Assembly: GCA_022823235.1 (NCBI GenBank)
Contig: JAJDXO010000030.1
Span: 62,001 to 126,000, forward strand
Length of the DNA: 64,000 nt
Direction of reading: 5' to 3'
Origin: Rhodospirillales bacterium
GTDB lineage: Bacteria > Pseudomonadota > Alphaproteobacteria > Rhodospirillales > UBA2165
This document shows positions 1 through 9,455 of this stretch, in pieces; the stretch's first letter is position 1; each line of letters opens with the position of its first letter. Position numbers and translations under genes: made by a program. The notes under the pieces were generated by a model, which was not told the DNA's origin, made no database searches, and saw nothing but the letters and a program-made list of their open reading frames with translations.

Positions 1-871
1 CCATGTCGGCCAGCTCCTTGAACTTCTCGGTCTTGATGCCGCAATCGACGCCGTAGAGGGTTTTGAGCGCCATCACGGTCTCTTCCATGGGCACGTTGCC
101 GGCACGCTCGCCCAGGCCCAGAACCGTGGACTGGATGACCTCGACGCCTTCGGCGACGGCCATGATGGTGTTGGCGACGCCGAGACCGTAATCCATGTGG
201 AAGTGGGCCTCGAGCGGCACATCCGGGAACCGCTTCTTCACCTCGCGGACGAAGTACGGCATGGCGTGCACGGACGTGACGCCCATGGTGTCGACCAGCG
301 CGAGGCCGTCCATGTGGCCTTCGTTGCCGACCTTCTCGATCAGGTCCATCACCCAGTTCAGATCGGACCGGGTAAAGTCGATCGGGAAGAACACCACTTC
401 CAGGCCCTGGTCATGGGCGAACTTGGTGCTCTCGATGGAGAGGTCGATGGCCCGCTCCAGTTCCCAGCGGTAGCCTTTTTCGATCAGGTGCTGGGAGGAC
501 GGGACCTCCATGATCACGCCGCCGACGCCGGCGTCGACGGCGCGCTTGACGTCGTCGACCATGCAGCGGGCGAAGGAATAGATCTTGGGGCCGAAGTCGC
601 GCTTGGCGAGGTCCTGAACCACGCGGGCGTCGTCGGGGGAGACCACCGGCATGCCGGCTTCGATCCGGTGGACGCCGGCCTCGGCGAGGCCCTCGGCGAT
701 ACGGATCTTGTCGTCGTAATCGAAGGCGAGACCGGCCTGCTGCTCGCCGTCACGGAGCGTGACGTCGTGAATGCGGACCTGCTCGGGGAACTTCCAGTCC
801 TTGGTCACTTCGTCGGCGAAGTTCCAGGGGCTGGTAAACCAATCGTCGGAAATCCATGGGGTGTCGGGCAT
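1..871 (-). CDS. HMGL-like / 2-isopropylmalate synthase-family protein (partial, runs off the left edge)
   Basis: Reverse-strand reading from ATG at 871: MPDTPWISDDWFTSPWNFADEVTKDWKFPEQVRIHDVTLRDGEQQAGLAF...; the (H)DVTLRDGEQ motif is typical of the HMGL-like family. Not in the ORF track because it has no stop inside the window. Confidence 0.85.
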   Translation of the reverse strand, partial: MPDTPWISDDWFTSPWNFADEVTKDWKFPEQVRIHDVTLRDGEQQAGLAFDYDDKIRIAEGLAEAGVHRIEAGMPVVSPDDARVVQDLAKRDFGPKIYSFARCMVDDVKRAVDAGVGGVIMEVPSSQHLIEKGYRWELERAIDLSIESTKFAHDQGLEVVFFPIDFTRSDLNWVMDLIEKVGNEGHMDGLALVDTMGVTSVHAMPYFVREVKKRFPDVPLEAHFHMDYGLGVANTIMAVAEGVEVIQSTVLGLGERAGNVPMEETVMALKTLYGVDCGIKTEKFKELADM

Positions 872-1045
872 TATTCTTCTCCTCGGGCGCCCGCGCGTCT
901 ACGCGGGCCAGACAGCAATCGGCAAAATAAATTTGAACTTATCCTCGCCGGGCGAAACGCGGCGGGAATCTAGGGAACGGGTTAGTGGGAGTCAACGCGG
1001 AAGCCCGTTGCGGAATCAACGGTTCCGCACCCCGGAGACCGCGGC

Positions 1046-1813
1046 TCAGACCGCGGTGTAGCCGCCGTCGACCAGAAGCTCGATACCGGTGACGAAACTG
1101 GCCTCGTCGCTCGCCAGAAACACGGCCCCGGCGGCGATTTCCTCGGGCTCGCCCAACCGGCCCATCAGCGTGTTGGCGTTGGCCTGCGCCTCTTCCTTGC
1201 TCGGCCACTGGCTGAAGAATCGCTCATCGGCGGTCGGCCCGGGGGACAGGGCATTGGCGCGGATGCCGTCCTTGGCGTGATCGACGGCCAGCGCCTTGGC
1301 GAGGCTGACCATGGCGCCCTTCTGGGAAGCGTACCAGGTGCGGCCGGGTTTGGGGGCGAAGGCGAGCTGCGAGGCCACCAGGATGATGCTGCCGCCGCCA
1401 CGGTCACCGGCGCCGGCGGCCATGACCGGAACCGCGTGCTTGGCGAGCAGGAACGGGCCCGTCTGGTTTACGTCGATGCTTTTCTTCCACTCCCCGACGG
1501 GAAGGTCCGGGGCCGGCTGGTAGGGGGCGTCGTAGATCGCGGAGGCGACGACCGTCGTCAGTCCGCCGAATTCGCGCTCGGCCATCTCGACCGCACGGAC
1601 CGCCGTTTCTTCGAGGGACACGTCGCCGATCAGGGCCGCGGCCCTGCCGCCTGCCTCGAGGATGGCGTTCTTGACCTCGCGGGCCGCGGCCTCGTTGAGA
1701 TCGACCAGCACCACCGCCGCGCCCTCGGCCGCAAACGACCTCGCGATAGCGCCGCCGATGCCGCCGCCGGCGCCCGTCACGATCGCAACCTTGTTCTCCA
1801 GCCGTCCACTCAT
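1046..1813 (-). CDS. SDR-family NAD(P)-dependent oxidoreductase
   Basis: MSGRLENKVAIVTGAGGGIGGAIARSF..., YASQKGA active site and GIELLVDGGYTAV C-terminus; the ORF-track start at 2125 is over-extended. Confidence 0.9.
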   Translation of the reverse strand: MSGRLENKVAIVTGAGGGIGGAIARSFAAEGAAVVLVDLNEAAAREVKNAILEAGGRAAALIGDVSLEETAVRAVEMAEREFGGLTTVVASAIYDAPYQPAPDLPVGEWKKSIDVNQTGPFLLAKHAVPVMAAGAGDRGGGSIILVASQLAFAPKPGRTWYASQKGAMVSLAKALAVDHAKDGIRANALSPGPTADERFFSQWPSKEEAQANANTLMGRLGEPEEIAAGAVFLASDEASFVTGIELLVDGGYTAV

Positions 1814-1897
1814 GTCCTTGCGTCCGAAAGTGATGTTCATCCGGGATTTAGCTTCTAAACTTCGGGCGGACAATGGCGAAATTCCGGGGAGGGGTCC

Positions 1898-2737
1898 TTG
1901 AGCGGATTTGACCGAGACACCATTCGCGCGCGGTTTCAGGCCGAGCGGGAAGCGGGCCGCGCCATCTACGATGCGCTCTGCGGCACCGGCATCACCGCCA
2001 AAATGGCGGCCCGCGGCGGCGCCGACATGGTCACCACCCATGACCTTGCCTATTTCCGGATGCAGGGCCTCTCGTCCATGGCCGGGTATCTGCCCATCTG
2101 CGACGCCAACGAACTCACTCTCCACGTCGGCGAGCGGTCGATGATCAACGTGGTTTCGGGCTGCCCGGTGATGGCCGGACTGCTGTGCGTCGATCCGACC
2201 CGCGACATGCGCCGCTTCGTCGATCGCGTCGCGGCCGCCGGGTTCAACGGCATCATGGCCTGCCCGACGGTGGCCCTGATCGACGGCAAGTTCCGCGGCG
2301 ACCTGGAAGAGACCGGCATGGGGTTCGGCAGGGAAGTGGACGTGCTGGGCTATGCATCAAGCCAGGGCATCTACACCAAGGCGTTCTGCACCAGCGCCGA
2401 TGAATCCCTCGCCATGGCCGAGGCGGGCGTGGACAACATCATCGTTCACTTCGGCAACTCGTCGGGCGGCACCATCGGCTCGCAGACCGTGATGGCCGAG
2501 GACGACGCGATCGGGCGCGCCTCCGACGTCTGCGATGCCCTGGCATCCGGATACGCCGACCGGATCGTCACCTGCCACGGCGGCGCCATCGAGACTCCGG
2601 AGGACTTCGCGGCGTTCTGGGCCAAGGAGCCGCGGCTGGACGGCTATGTGGGCGGCTCGTCCGCCGAGCGGTTTCCCATCGAGGACTCGGTCCCGGCCGT
2701 CACCGCGAGGTTCAAAGAAATCACCAAGCCGGCATAG
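1898..2737 (+). CDS. Phosphoenolpyruvate hydrolase-family TIM-barrel protein (C-terminal half of Tm-1-like proteins)
   Basis: IYDALCGTGITAKMAARGGADMVTTHDLAYFRMQGLSSMAGYLPICDANE...; TTG start; followed directly by a UPF0261 gene. Confidence 0.75.
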   Translation: MSGFDRDTIRARFQAEREAGRAIYDALCGTGITAKMAARGGADMVTTHDLAYFRMQGLSSMAGYLPICDANELTLHVGERSMINVVSGCPVMAGLLCVDPTRDMRRFVDRVAAAGFNGIMACPTVALIDGKFRGDLEETGMGFGREVDVLGYASSQGIYTKAFCTSADESLAMAEAGVDNIIVHFGNSSGGTIGSQTVMAEDDAIGRASDVCDALASGYADRIVTCHGGAIETPEDFAAFWAKEPRLDGYVGGSSAERFPIEDSVPAVTARFKEITKPA

Positions 2738-2740
2738 CCC

Positions 2741-3988
2741 ATGGCCGATCCCGTCCGCATTGCCGTTCTGGCGACCCTCGACAGCAAATCCGAGGCGGCC
2801 GGGCACGTTTGCGGCAGTCTCCGGAACGCGGGCGCCGAACCCTGGCTGCTGGACTTGTCCCTCCGGCCGCACGGCAAGCCGGGGGCCGCGATGACCGGCG
2901 GCGAGGTCGCGGCGATGGCCGGACGGACCTGGGAGGCACTGGGCGAGCTGGATCGCTCCGCCGCCGCAGAGGCGATGATTGCCGGCGGCGCCCGGGCATT
3001 GGCCGACGCCCAGGCGGCGGGGGAAATCTCCGGCGCCATCGGGATCGGCGGGGCCAATGGGTGTACCGTCTTTTGCGGGATGATGCGCGCGCTGCCGCCT
3101 ATGTTCCCCAAGGTGATGGTGACCCCGGTGGCGGCCACGGCCGCCGTGCAATGGTACGTGGCCGAGAGCGATATCGCCATGTTCCCGACCATCAGCGATA
3201 TCGTGATGAACCGGATTACCCGCTCGATCATGGAAAACGCGGCGCATGCCGTCGCCGCGATGGCGCGATCGTGGGAAGACCAGCGGGCCCGGACCGGGGA
3301 GTCCCCGCCGCTGATCGGCGTTTCGTCCTTCGGCAATTTGCAGGTCGCCGTCGACCGTATAACCGGTCAATTGCAGGAAGCGGGATACGAGGTCATGCAC
3401 TTTCATGCCTCGGGTCCCGGCGGCAAGGCGCTGGAGAATTTGGCGTCCCGCCGCGAGCTGGCGGGGGTGATCGATTTGACGACGTCGGAAGTGACCGACC
3501 TGCTGACCGGCGGGGTCTACAGCGCCGGACCGGACCGCCTGACGGGCGCGGCGAAGGCCGGCCTGCCGCAGGTCGTTGCGCCCGGCGCCATCGATCACAC
3601 CAACTGGTGGGTCGGCGAGTGTCCGGAGCGATTCAGGGACCGGGAGTTCTATCAATACAACATGGAAATCCTCCTGATGCGGACCAACGCCGAGGAAATG
3701 GCGGAACTGGGCACCATGTTCGCCGAGCGCCTGAACCGGTCGACGGCGCCGTTCGTGGTCCTGGTGCCGAGCCGGGGCTTCAGCCAGCACACCATCCGCA
3801 AGACCCACGATCTGGACGGCAACGAGATCGGCTCCTGGTTCCAGCCCGAAACCGACCGGCGCTTCACGGACGCCGTCGGCGACAAATTGAGCGCCGGGGA
3901 ACTCAAGGTGATGGACGTTCACATCAATGACCCCGAATTCGCCGATGCCTGCGTGGCCGAGCTCAGGCGTCTGATGGACCGCAACTGA
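2741..3988 (+). CDS. Tm-1-like ATP-binding (UPF0261) domain protein
   Basis: IAVLATLDSKSEAAGHVCGSLRNAG... GIGGANGCTVFCGMMRALP..FPKVMVTPVAA; 3 bp after the upstream gene. Confidence 0.8.
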   Translation: MADPVRIAVLATLDSKSEAAGHVCGSLRNAGAEPWLLDLSLRPHGKPGAAMTGGEVAAMAGRTWEALGELDRSAAAEAMIAGGARALADAQAAGEISGAIGIGGANGCTVFCGMMRALPPMFPKVMVTPVAATAAVQWYVAESDIAMFPTISDIVMNRITRSIMENAAHAVAAMARSWEDQRARTGESPPLIGVSSFGNLQVAVDRITGQLQEAGYEVMHFHASGPGGKALENLASRRELAGVIDLTTSEVTDLLTGGVYSAGPDRLTGAAKAGLPQVVAPGAIDHTNWWVGECPERFRDREFYQYNMEILLMRTNAEEMAELGTMFAERLNRSTAPFVVLVPSRGFSQHTIRKTHDLDGNEIGSWFQPETDRRFTDAVGDKLSAGELKVMDVHINDPEFADACVAELRRLMDRN

Positions 3989-3989
3989 G

Positions 3990-5678
3990 ATGGCCGGGAT
4001 CGAAACCAGGTACTTCAAGACCGACGTCCTGATCATCGGCGGCGGCGCGGCCGGCACCATGGCCGCCTTCGAATGCGCCGAGGCCGGTGTGTCGGTCATC
4101 CAGGTCACCAAGGGCCGGGCGACATCCGGAACGACCACGGTCGCCCGCGGCGGATTTGCGGCGGCCATGGGCAAGGAAGATTCGCCCGGGAAGCACCTGG
4201 ACGAAATCCTCGAACATGGCGGCGAGCTGATCGACCCCGATCTGGCCCGCGCCTGGTGCGAGGACATCATCCCCATTGTCCGGGACCTGGAAGCGTGGGG
4301 CGCCGACTTCGTGCGCGGCGGCGACGGCGAGTTGGACCTCAAGATGTTTCCCAACCACACCCTGCCCCGCGCCGTACACCATCACGACACCACCGGCAAT
4401 ATGGTTACCAAGACCCTCTCCAGGCGGCTCCGGGCGGACGCGCGCATCGACAAGCACTCGCTGACGGCCATTGTCGATCTCGTGAAGGACGGGGACCGGG
4501 TGGCCGGCGCCTGGGGCGTCGATTACGGGGAAGGGTGCCTGGCGGCCTACGCGGCCTCCCAGGTCATTCTCTGTACCGGCGGCGGTAGCGGCCTGTTCTA
4601 TGTGAACGACAATCCGCCTCAGGTCACCGGCGACGGCTTCGCCCTCGGATTCCGGGCCGGCGCCCCCTTGATCGGGATCGAAATGATCGACTTTCAGGCC
4701 ATGTGCTGCGCGCCCGAGGAGCTGTTCGGCTTCGCGCCGCATCCGACCGGCTTCATCAATGCCGGCGCCATCTTCAGGAATCGGGACGGCGAGGAGTTCC
4801 TGAAGCGCTACTATCCGGATACGGCGGAGCGGAGCACCCGCAGCGAGGTGATCCTCGCCATGGCGCGTGAAATTCACGCCGGCAACGCCAGCCTCACCGG
4901 CGGCATCTATATGGATGCCACCCACGTGCCGAAGGAGACCATCCTGAAGGCCATCCCCCACGTCTACAGGACCTGCCTGCACCGGGGGATCGACTTGACC
5001 GAGACGCCCCTCGAAGTGGCGCCGGGCAGTCATACCTGGCTCGGCGGCCTGAAGATCGACGTTCACGGCAGGACCCCGATCGACGGTCTGTGGGCGGCGG
5101 GGGAAACATCGGGCGGCGTGCACGGCGGCAACCGCATTGGCGGATCCGCTTTGTCGGACGCCCTGGCCTTCGGCCGCCGGTCCGGCCGGGGCGCCGCGGC
5201 GGCTTCGCTGGATCACCGGGCTCCGGACGCCGTAAGCCTTCCCGAAGACGCGGCCCAAAACCTCGAAGCGCTGATGGCGCGGGAGGACGGTCCCCTCCAG
5301 GCCGAGGTCCGGCTGGCCTGCCGCATGCTGGCGCACGGGAAGCTGGGCCCGATCCGGGATGCCGAACAATGCGCCGCGGCCCTCGCCGAATATGAGCGTA
5401 TAGAGGCCGAGGACATCCCGGCGATGCGACTCTCGCCCGAGGCCGGGGTATCGGCGAAGACGCTCGGCCAGGAACTGGAGAGCGCACTCTCCATTCCCAA
5501 CCTCACGCTCCTGGGCCGGCTGCTGGCAACCGCCGCGGGCGCCCGGGAAGAAAGCCGCGGCGCTCACTTCCGATTGGATTTCCCGGATGCCGACGACGAT
5601 CGCTGGCGGGCGGTTACCCGGCTGGAACACGCGGCGGGCGGAAAAATCCGCTTCGAAACCGATCCGGTGAAAATTTAA
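3990..5678 (+). CDS. FAD-dependent succinate dehydrogenase/fumarate reductase/L-aspartate oxidase-like flavoprotein
   Basis: DVLIIGGGAAGTMAAFECAEAG dinucleotide-binding motif, HHHDTTGNM, GETSGGVHGGNRIGGSALSDALAFGRRSG. Confidence 0.9.
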   Translation: MAGIETRYFKTDVLIIGGGAAGTMAAFECAEAGVSVIQVTKGRATSGTTTVARGGFAAAMGKEDSPGKHLDEILEHGGELIDPDLARAWCEDIIPIVRDLEAWGADFVRGGDGELDLKMFPNHTLPRAVHHHDTTGNMVTKTLSRRLRADARIDKHSLTAIVDLVKDGDRVAGAWGVDYGEGCLAAYAASQVILCTGGGSGLFYVNDNPPQVTGDGFALGFRAGAPLIGIEMIDFQAMCCAPEELFGFAPHPTGFINAGAIFRNRDGEEFLKRYYPDTAERSTRSEVILAMAREIHAGNASLTGGIYMDATHVPKETILKAIPHVYRTCLHRGIDLTETPLEVAPGSHTWLGGLKIDVHGRTPIDGLWAAGETSGGVHGGNRIGGSALSDALAFGRRSGRGAAAASLDHRAPDAVSLPEDAAQNLEALMAREDGPLQAEVRLACRMLAHGKLGPIRDAEQCAAALAEYERIEAEDIPAMRLSPEAGVSAKTLGQELESALSIPNLTLLGRLLATAAGAREESRGAHFRLDFPDADDDRWRAVTRLEHAAGGKIRFETDPVKI

Positions 5679-5898
5679 TTCCGGCAAGAAAATTTACTTT
5701 TGGGATATCAAAATTTTGCGGTGGAATATCACCAGACCAATTTTTTCTGTGCTCCGTTTTCGCGATGTTCGCCAGGTATTTTATACAACATATTGAAAAA
5801 TATATAATATTTTAAGATTTTCGTTGTTGGAATGGTTCCAGGACCACGTCAAGCATCCCTATTGACTTTGAAGACGAATTTCTGCGATATTCTTCATA

Positions 5899-6624
5899 GT
5901 GATATTTCAGAAAGCGCTTGAGATGCTTGATCGGCCGCAAATTCAGGATCAGACCGAAGACGCGCCGCAGGGATTGATGCGGGATACGGTGTATGACCAG
6001 ATCCGTGCGGATATTCTGAACTGTGATCTGCGGCCGGGCGCTCAGCTTCGGGAAAACGATCTCGCCCGGCGCTATCGGGTTTCCAAGTCTCCTGTCCGGG
6101 ACGCCCTGCTCCGACTTCAGGAGCAGGGTCTCATCGAAGTCCTCCCGCGCAAGGGTTACCGGGTTGTCCCTGTCTCGGTCTCCGACGCGCGGGAGCTTTA
6201 TGAGATGCGGATAATGATGGAAAAGGCATGTGCCCGCCGCGCCATCGAAGAGGCGAGCGACGAAGAACTGGCCACTCTCGATATTTTCCGGGCGGTGGAT
6301 GCCGACGGCCTCGCGGCATGGGTTACGTACAACCGGGACTTCCATTCCGCCGTCGCCAGGCTGTCCGGCAATACGCGGCTTGCGAAGACCGCCTGCGAGG
6401 TAATTGATCAGTTCGACCGCCTGACTTTCATGGGCGTTTCGGGCCAGCAGTCGTCGGCTCAGGGAAACGGCTCGGCGGAGAAGCTGGTCGCCGAACACGT
6501 AGCGATCATCGATGCGATCCAGGCGCGCGACAAGACCAGGGCCGCGAGCCTTATCGGGTCGCACATCAAGAAATCCCGGAAACGTTTGTTTGCCGTACTC
6601 GAGAACCCGCCGATCGTGCAGTAG
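5899..6624 (+). CDS. GntR-family transcriptional regulator (FCD/FadR-type)
   Basis: N-terminal wHTH (VYDQIRADILNCDLRPGAQLRENDLARRYRVSKSPVRDALLRLQEQGLIEVLPRKGYRV) with a helical FCD-like C-terminus. Confidence 0.88.
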   Translation: MIFQKALEMLDRPQIQDQTEDAPQGLMRDTVYDQIRADILNCDLRPGAQLRENDLARRYRVSKSPVRDALLRLQEQGLIEVLPRKGYRVVPVSVSDARELYEMRIMMEKACARRAIEEASDEELATLDIFRAVDADGLAAWVTYNRDFHSAVARLSGNTRLAKTACEVIDQFDRLTFMGVSGQQSSAQGNGSAEKLVAEHVAIIDAIQARDKTRAASLIGSHIKKSRKRLFAVLENPPIVQ

Positions 6625-6656
6625 GCGGTTCCCGACCCTTTCGACAGGGAGAGGAA

Positions 6657-7532
6657 ATGGAAATGAGGGCCTTTGATTTTGTATCCGCGGAGAACGCCGA
6701 TCAGGCGGTTTCTCTTTTGAGCGAACATGGTCCCAACGTCATCGTGCTCGCCGGCGGGACGGACATTCTCGTCGATCTCAAACACGCCAAGCACGACCCG
6801 GATGTGGTCGTCGACATTACCAGGGCCGAAGACCTGAAGGGCATCGAGGTGAATGACGAGGGGCTGCGCATCGGCGCCTTGGTCACCCACACCCAGATCA
6901 TGGATGACCCTTACATTCAGGAAAACTTCCCGGCGCTGGTTCACGCCGCCCACACCATCGGCGCGGTGCAGACCCGGAACCTCGGAACCCTCGGGGGCAA
7001 TCTGGTCACCTGCGTGCCGTCGATGGATTCCGGTCCCGCCCTGATGGCGCTCGAAGCCGAGGTGACGGTGGCCGGTCCGGACGGCACCCGCCGCATGGGC
7101 CTGGAAGAGTTCTTCGTCGGCCCGCGCAAGACCGTCCTCGAGCACAACGAAGTGCTGCTCGACGTGATCATTCCGAGGAAGAACCTGGGCAAGCCCACCG
7201 ACTTCCTGAAATTCGGGCTCCGCAAGGGCCAGGCGCTGGCGCTGGTCAATGCCGCCTCCGCCCTCTGGATCGGCGAGGGGAACACCTTCAAGGACGTGAA
7301 GATAAGCCTGGGCGCCGTGGCGCCGACGGTGATCCGCGCGGCCATCGCGGAGGACTTCCTCGAGGGCAGGGAAATCACGCCCGAGAACATGGCCGAAGCC
7401 GGCCGGCTGGCGGTCGAGGACGCCAAGCCCATCGACGACTTCCGTGCCTCGGCATCCTACCGCCGGGATCTGATTGCCGTGCTGACCAAGCGCACGCTCG
7501 ACAACGCCTATCGGCTCGCCCAAGGCAGGTAA
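6657..7532 (+). CDS. Molybdenum hydroxylase FAD subunit (CoxM/NdhF-like)
   Basis: RAFDFVSAENADQAVSLLSEHGPNVIVLAGGTDILVDLK... TRNLGTLGGNLV. Confidence 0.9.
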   Translation: MEMRAFDFVSAENADQAVSLLSEHGPNVIVLAGGTDILVDLKHAKHDPDVVVDITRAEDLKGIEVNDEGLRIGALVTHTQIMDDPYIQENFPALVHAAHTIGAVQTRNLGTLGGNLVTCVPSMDSGPALMALEAEVTVAGPDGTRRMGLEEFFVGPRKTVLEHNEVLLDVIIPRKNLGKPTDFLKFGLRKGQALALVNAASALWIGEGNTFKDVKISLGAVAPTVIRAAIAEDFLEGREITPENMAEAGRLAVEDAKPIDDFRASASYRRDLIAVLTKRTLDNAYRLAQGR

Positions 7533-7557
7533 GCGGGCGGAGAAAAGGAGAACGGAC

Positions 7558-8040
7558 ATGACGGACGTTACGCTCACCATCAACGGGGAAGAACGCTCGG
7601 CATCGGTGCCGCCGGAGACCAGCCTGCTTCGGTTGCTCCGGGATGAATTCTATCTCACCGGATCCAAGCTCGGCTGCGATGTCGGCGACTGCGGCGCCTG
7701 CACGGTCATCGTCGATGGTCTTCCGGTAAATGCCTGCCTGATGCTGGCCGGCCAGGTGGACGGCAGGGATGTGGTCACCATCGAGGGCCTGGCGACCCTG
7801 GAGGACCTCCATCCGATCCAGAAGGCGTTCGAGGAGTTCGCGTCCCTGCAGTGCGGTTTCTGCGGCCCCGGCGTGATTATCGCCGCCAAGGGACTGTTGG
7901 ACAGGAACCCCGATCCGACCAAGGAAGAGATCAAGGACGCGCTCTCCGGCAATCTTTGCCGGTGCACGGGCTACACCAAAATGATCGAAGCTGTTCAGGA
8001 TGCGGCGCGCATTCTCCGCGGCGAGAAGGAAGCCGCCTGA
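7558..8040 (+). CDS. Molybdenum hydroxylase [2Fe-2S] subunit (CoxS/NdhS-like)
   Basis: GCDVGDCGACTVIVDG and QCGFCGPG / GNLCRCTGYTKM cysteine motifs. Confidence 0.95.
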   Translation: MTDVTLTINGEERSASVPPETSLLRLLRDEFYLTGSKLGCDVGDCGACTVIVDGLPVNACLMLAGQVDGRDVVTIEGLATLEDLHPIQKAFEEFASLQCGFCGPGVIIAAKGLLDRNPDPTKEEIKDALSGNLCRCTGYTKMIEAVQDAARILRGEKEAA

Positions 8041-8063
8041 GGGCGCAGAGAGGAGCTTGAACC

Positions 8064-9455
8064 ATGACTGATGATGTCAAAGTCGCCGACAAGACGGATT
8101 CGCTGACCGACCTCAAGGAGACCGACGAAGACCTTCGACTCCCGTCGGTCGTCGAGCCGGCTCATTTTCCGGTCGAGACCATCGATACCGAGGCGCGGCA
8201 CCAGACGCCGGCGGTGGGCCAGCGGGCGACCCGTCCGGATGGCCGCCTGCACGGTCTGGGTCAGACCAAATACATCGACGACATAACGTTCCCCAACATG
8301 CTGTTCGCCAAGATGAAGCGGGCGGGCATTTCCTCGGCATTGATCAAGTCCATCGATACCTCCGAAGCCGAGGCCATGCCCGGCGTGGCGGCGGTGCTGA
8401 CCGGCAGGGAAATTCCGGTCAACTCCTATGGTCCGTCCTATCAGGATCAGCCGGTCCTGGCCGACGAACGCGTGTTCCACGCCGGTGATCCGGTTGCCGC
8501 GGTGGCCGCGGTGACCGAACAGATTGCCGAGGAAGCGTGCGAGAGGATCAAGGTCGAGTACGAGCCGCTGGAGCCGGTCTACGATCCGGTGGAGGCGATG
8601 AAGGACGAGATCAGGGTCCATCCGCCGCACAGCAACATCTACGCGACCAAGCGGATCAAGAAGGGCGATCTCGAGAAGGGCTTCGCCGAAGCCGACCACA
8701 TTTTCGAGGGCGTCTATTCGACCCAGATGATCGAGCACGTGCCGTTGGAGCCTCATGCGTCCATCGCGCAGTGGGATCCCAATGGCCGGGTGACCTTGTG
8801 GTCGAGCCTGGGCAGGATAACCCTGGGCCGGGCCGACATCGCCCGCACGCTCGATATGCCGATCAACAAGATCCGCATTGTCGGCACCATCGTCGGCGGC
8901 AACTTCGGCGGCAAGAACGAGATCACCACCGAACCGGCGCTGGCGCTGCTGTCGCGGAAGACCGGACGGCCGGTGAAAATGGTCTATACCCGCGAAGAGG
9001 AATTCATCGCCTCGACGACCCGGCACCCGTTCATCATGGAGTACAAGACCGGCGTCACCAAGGACGGCATGATCACCGCCCGCAAGGTCCGTCTCGTCCT
9101 GGATGGCGGCGCGTATTGTTCGTGGAGCGAAACCACGCTGGGCAAGGCCTGCATTTTGTCGGCGGGGCCGTACAATATCGAGAACCTGCTCGCCGAGGCC
9201 TACTGCATGTACACCAACAAGACCATGGCCGGCGCCATGCGCGGGTTCGGGGCGCCGCAGGTGTGCTTCGCCTATGAATCCCAGATGGACGAGATCGCCC
9301 ACAAGCTGGGCATCGACCCGCTGGAGCTGCGGATGAAGAACGCCTTCCACGAAGGTTCCGCCAGCCCGACCGGTCAGGTGCTGCAAAGCGTGGTGGTCAA
9401 GGACTCCCTCGAAAAGGCCGCCGAGCGGTTCGGCTGGAAGGAGGACGGCCAATGA
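8064..9455 (+). CDS. Molybdenum hydroxylase Mo-binding subunit, N-terminal half (NdhL-like)
   Basis: VGQRATRPDGRLHGLGQTKYIDDITFPNMLFAKMKRAG..., GGNFGGKNEITTEP, GAMRGFGAPQ; ends with TGA overlapping the next ATG. Confidence 0.88.
   Translation: MTDDVKVADKTDSLTDLKETDEDLRLPSVVEPAHFPVETIDTEARHQTPAVGQRATRPDGRLHGLGQTKYIDDITFPNMLFAKMKRAGISSALIKSIDTSEAEAMPGVAAVLTGREIPVNSYGPSYQDQPVLADERVFHAGDPVAAVAAVTEQIAEEACERIKVEYEPLEPVYDPVEAMKDEIRVHPPHSNIYATKRIKKGDLEKGFAEADHIFEGVYSTQMIEHVPLEPHASIAQWDPNGRVTLWSSLGRITLGRADIARTLDMPINKIRIVGTIVGGNFGGKNEITTEPALALLSRKTGRPVKMVYTREEEFIASTTRHPFIMEYKTGVTKDGMITARKVRLVLDGGAYCSWSETTLGKACILSAGPYNIENLLAEAYCMYTNKTMAGAMRGFGAPQVCFAYESQMDEIAHKLGIDPLELRMKNAFHEGSASPTGQVLQSVVVKDSLEKAAERFGWKEDGQ

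Noticed and set aside
2357-4360. 667-aa antisense ORF and many other long antisense ORFs (e.g. 3963-5687 -, 7995-9452 -, 35758-37713 +, 39009-40616 +, 53137-55071 +)
   Set aside because: Shadow ORFs opposite well-supported CDSs in high-GC DNA; translations are low-complexity (G/A/R/H/D-rich) with no recognisable domains.
9452-9455. TGA between the two Mo-subunit halves as a second Sec codon or recoding site
   Set aside because: The downstream half is in a different frame and reads naturally from its own ATG (ATGA overlap). Reading through the TGA gives non-protein-like sequence, and the A-run lies after the stop.
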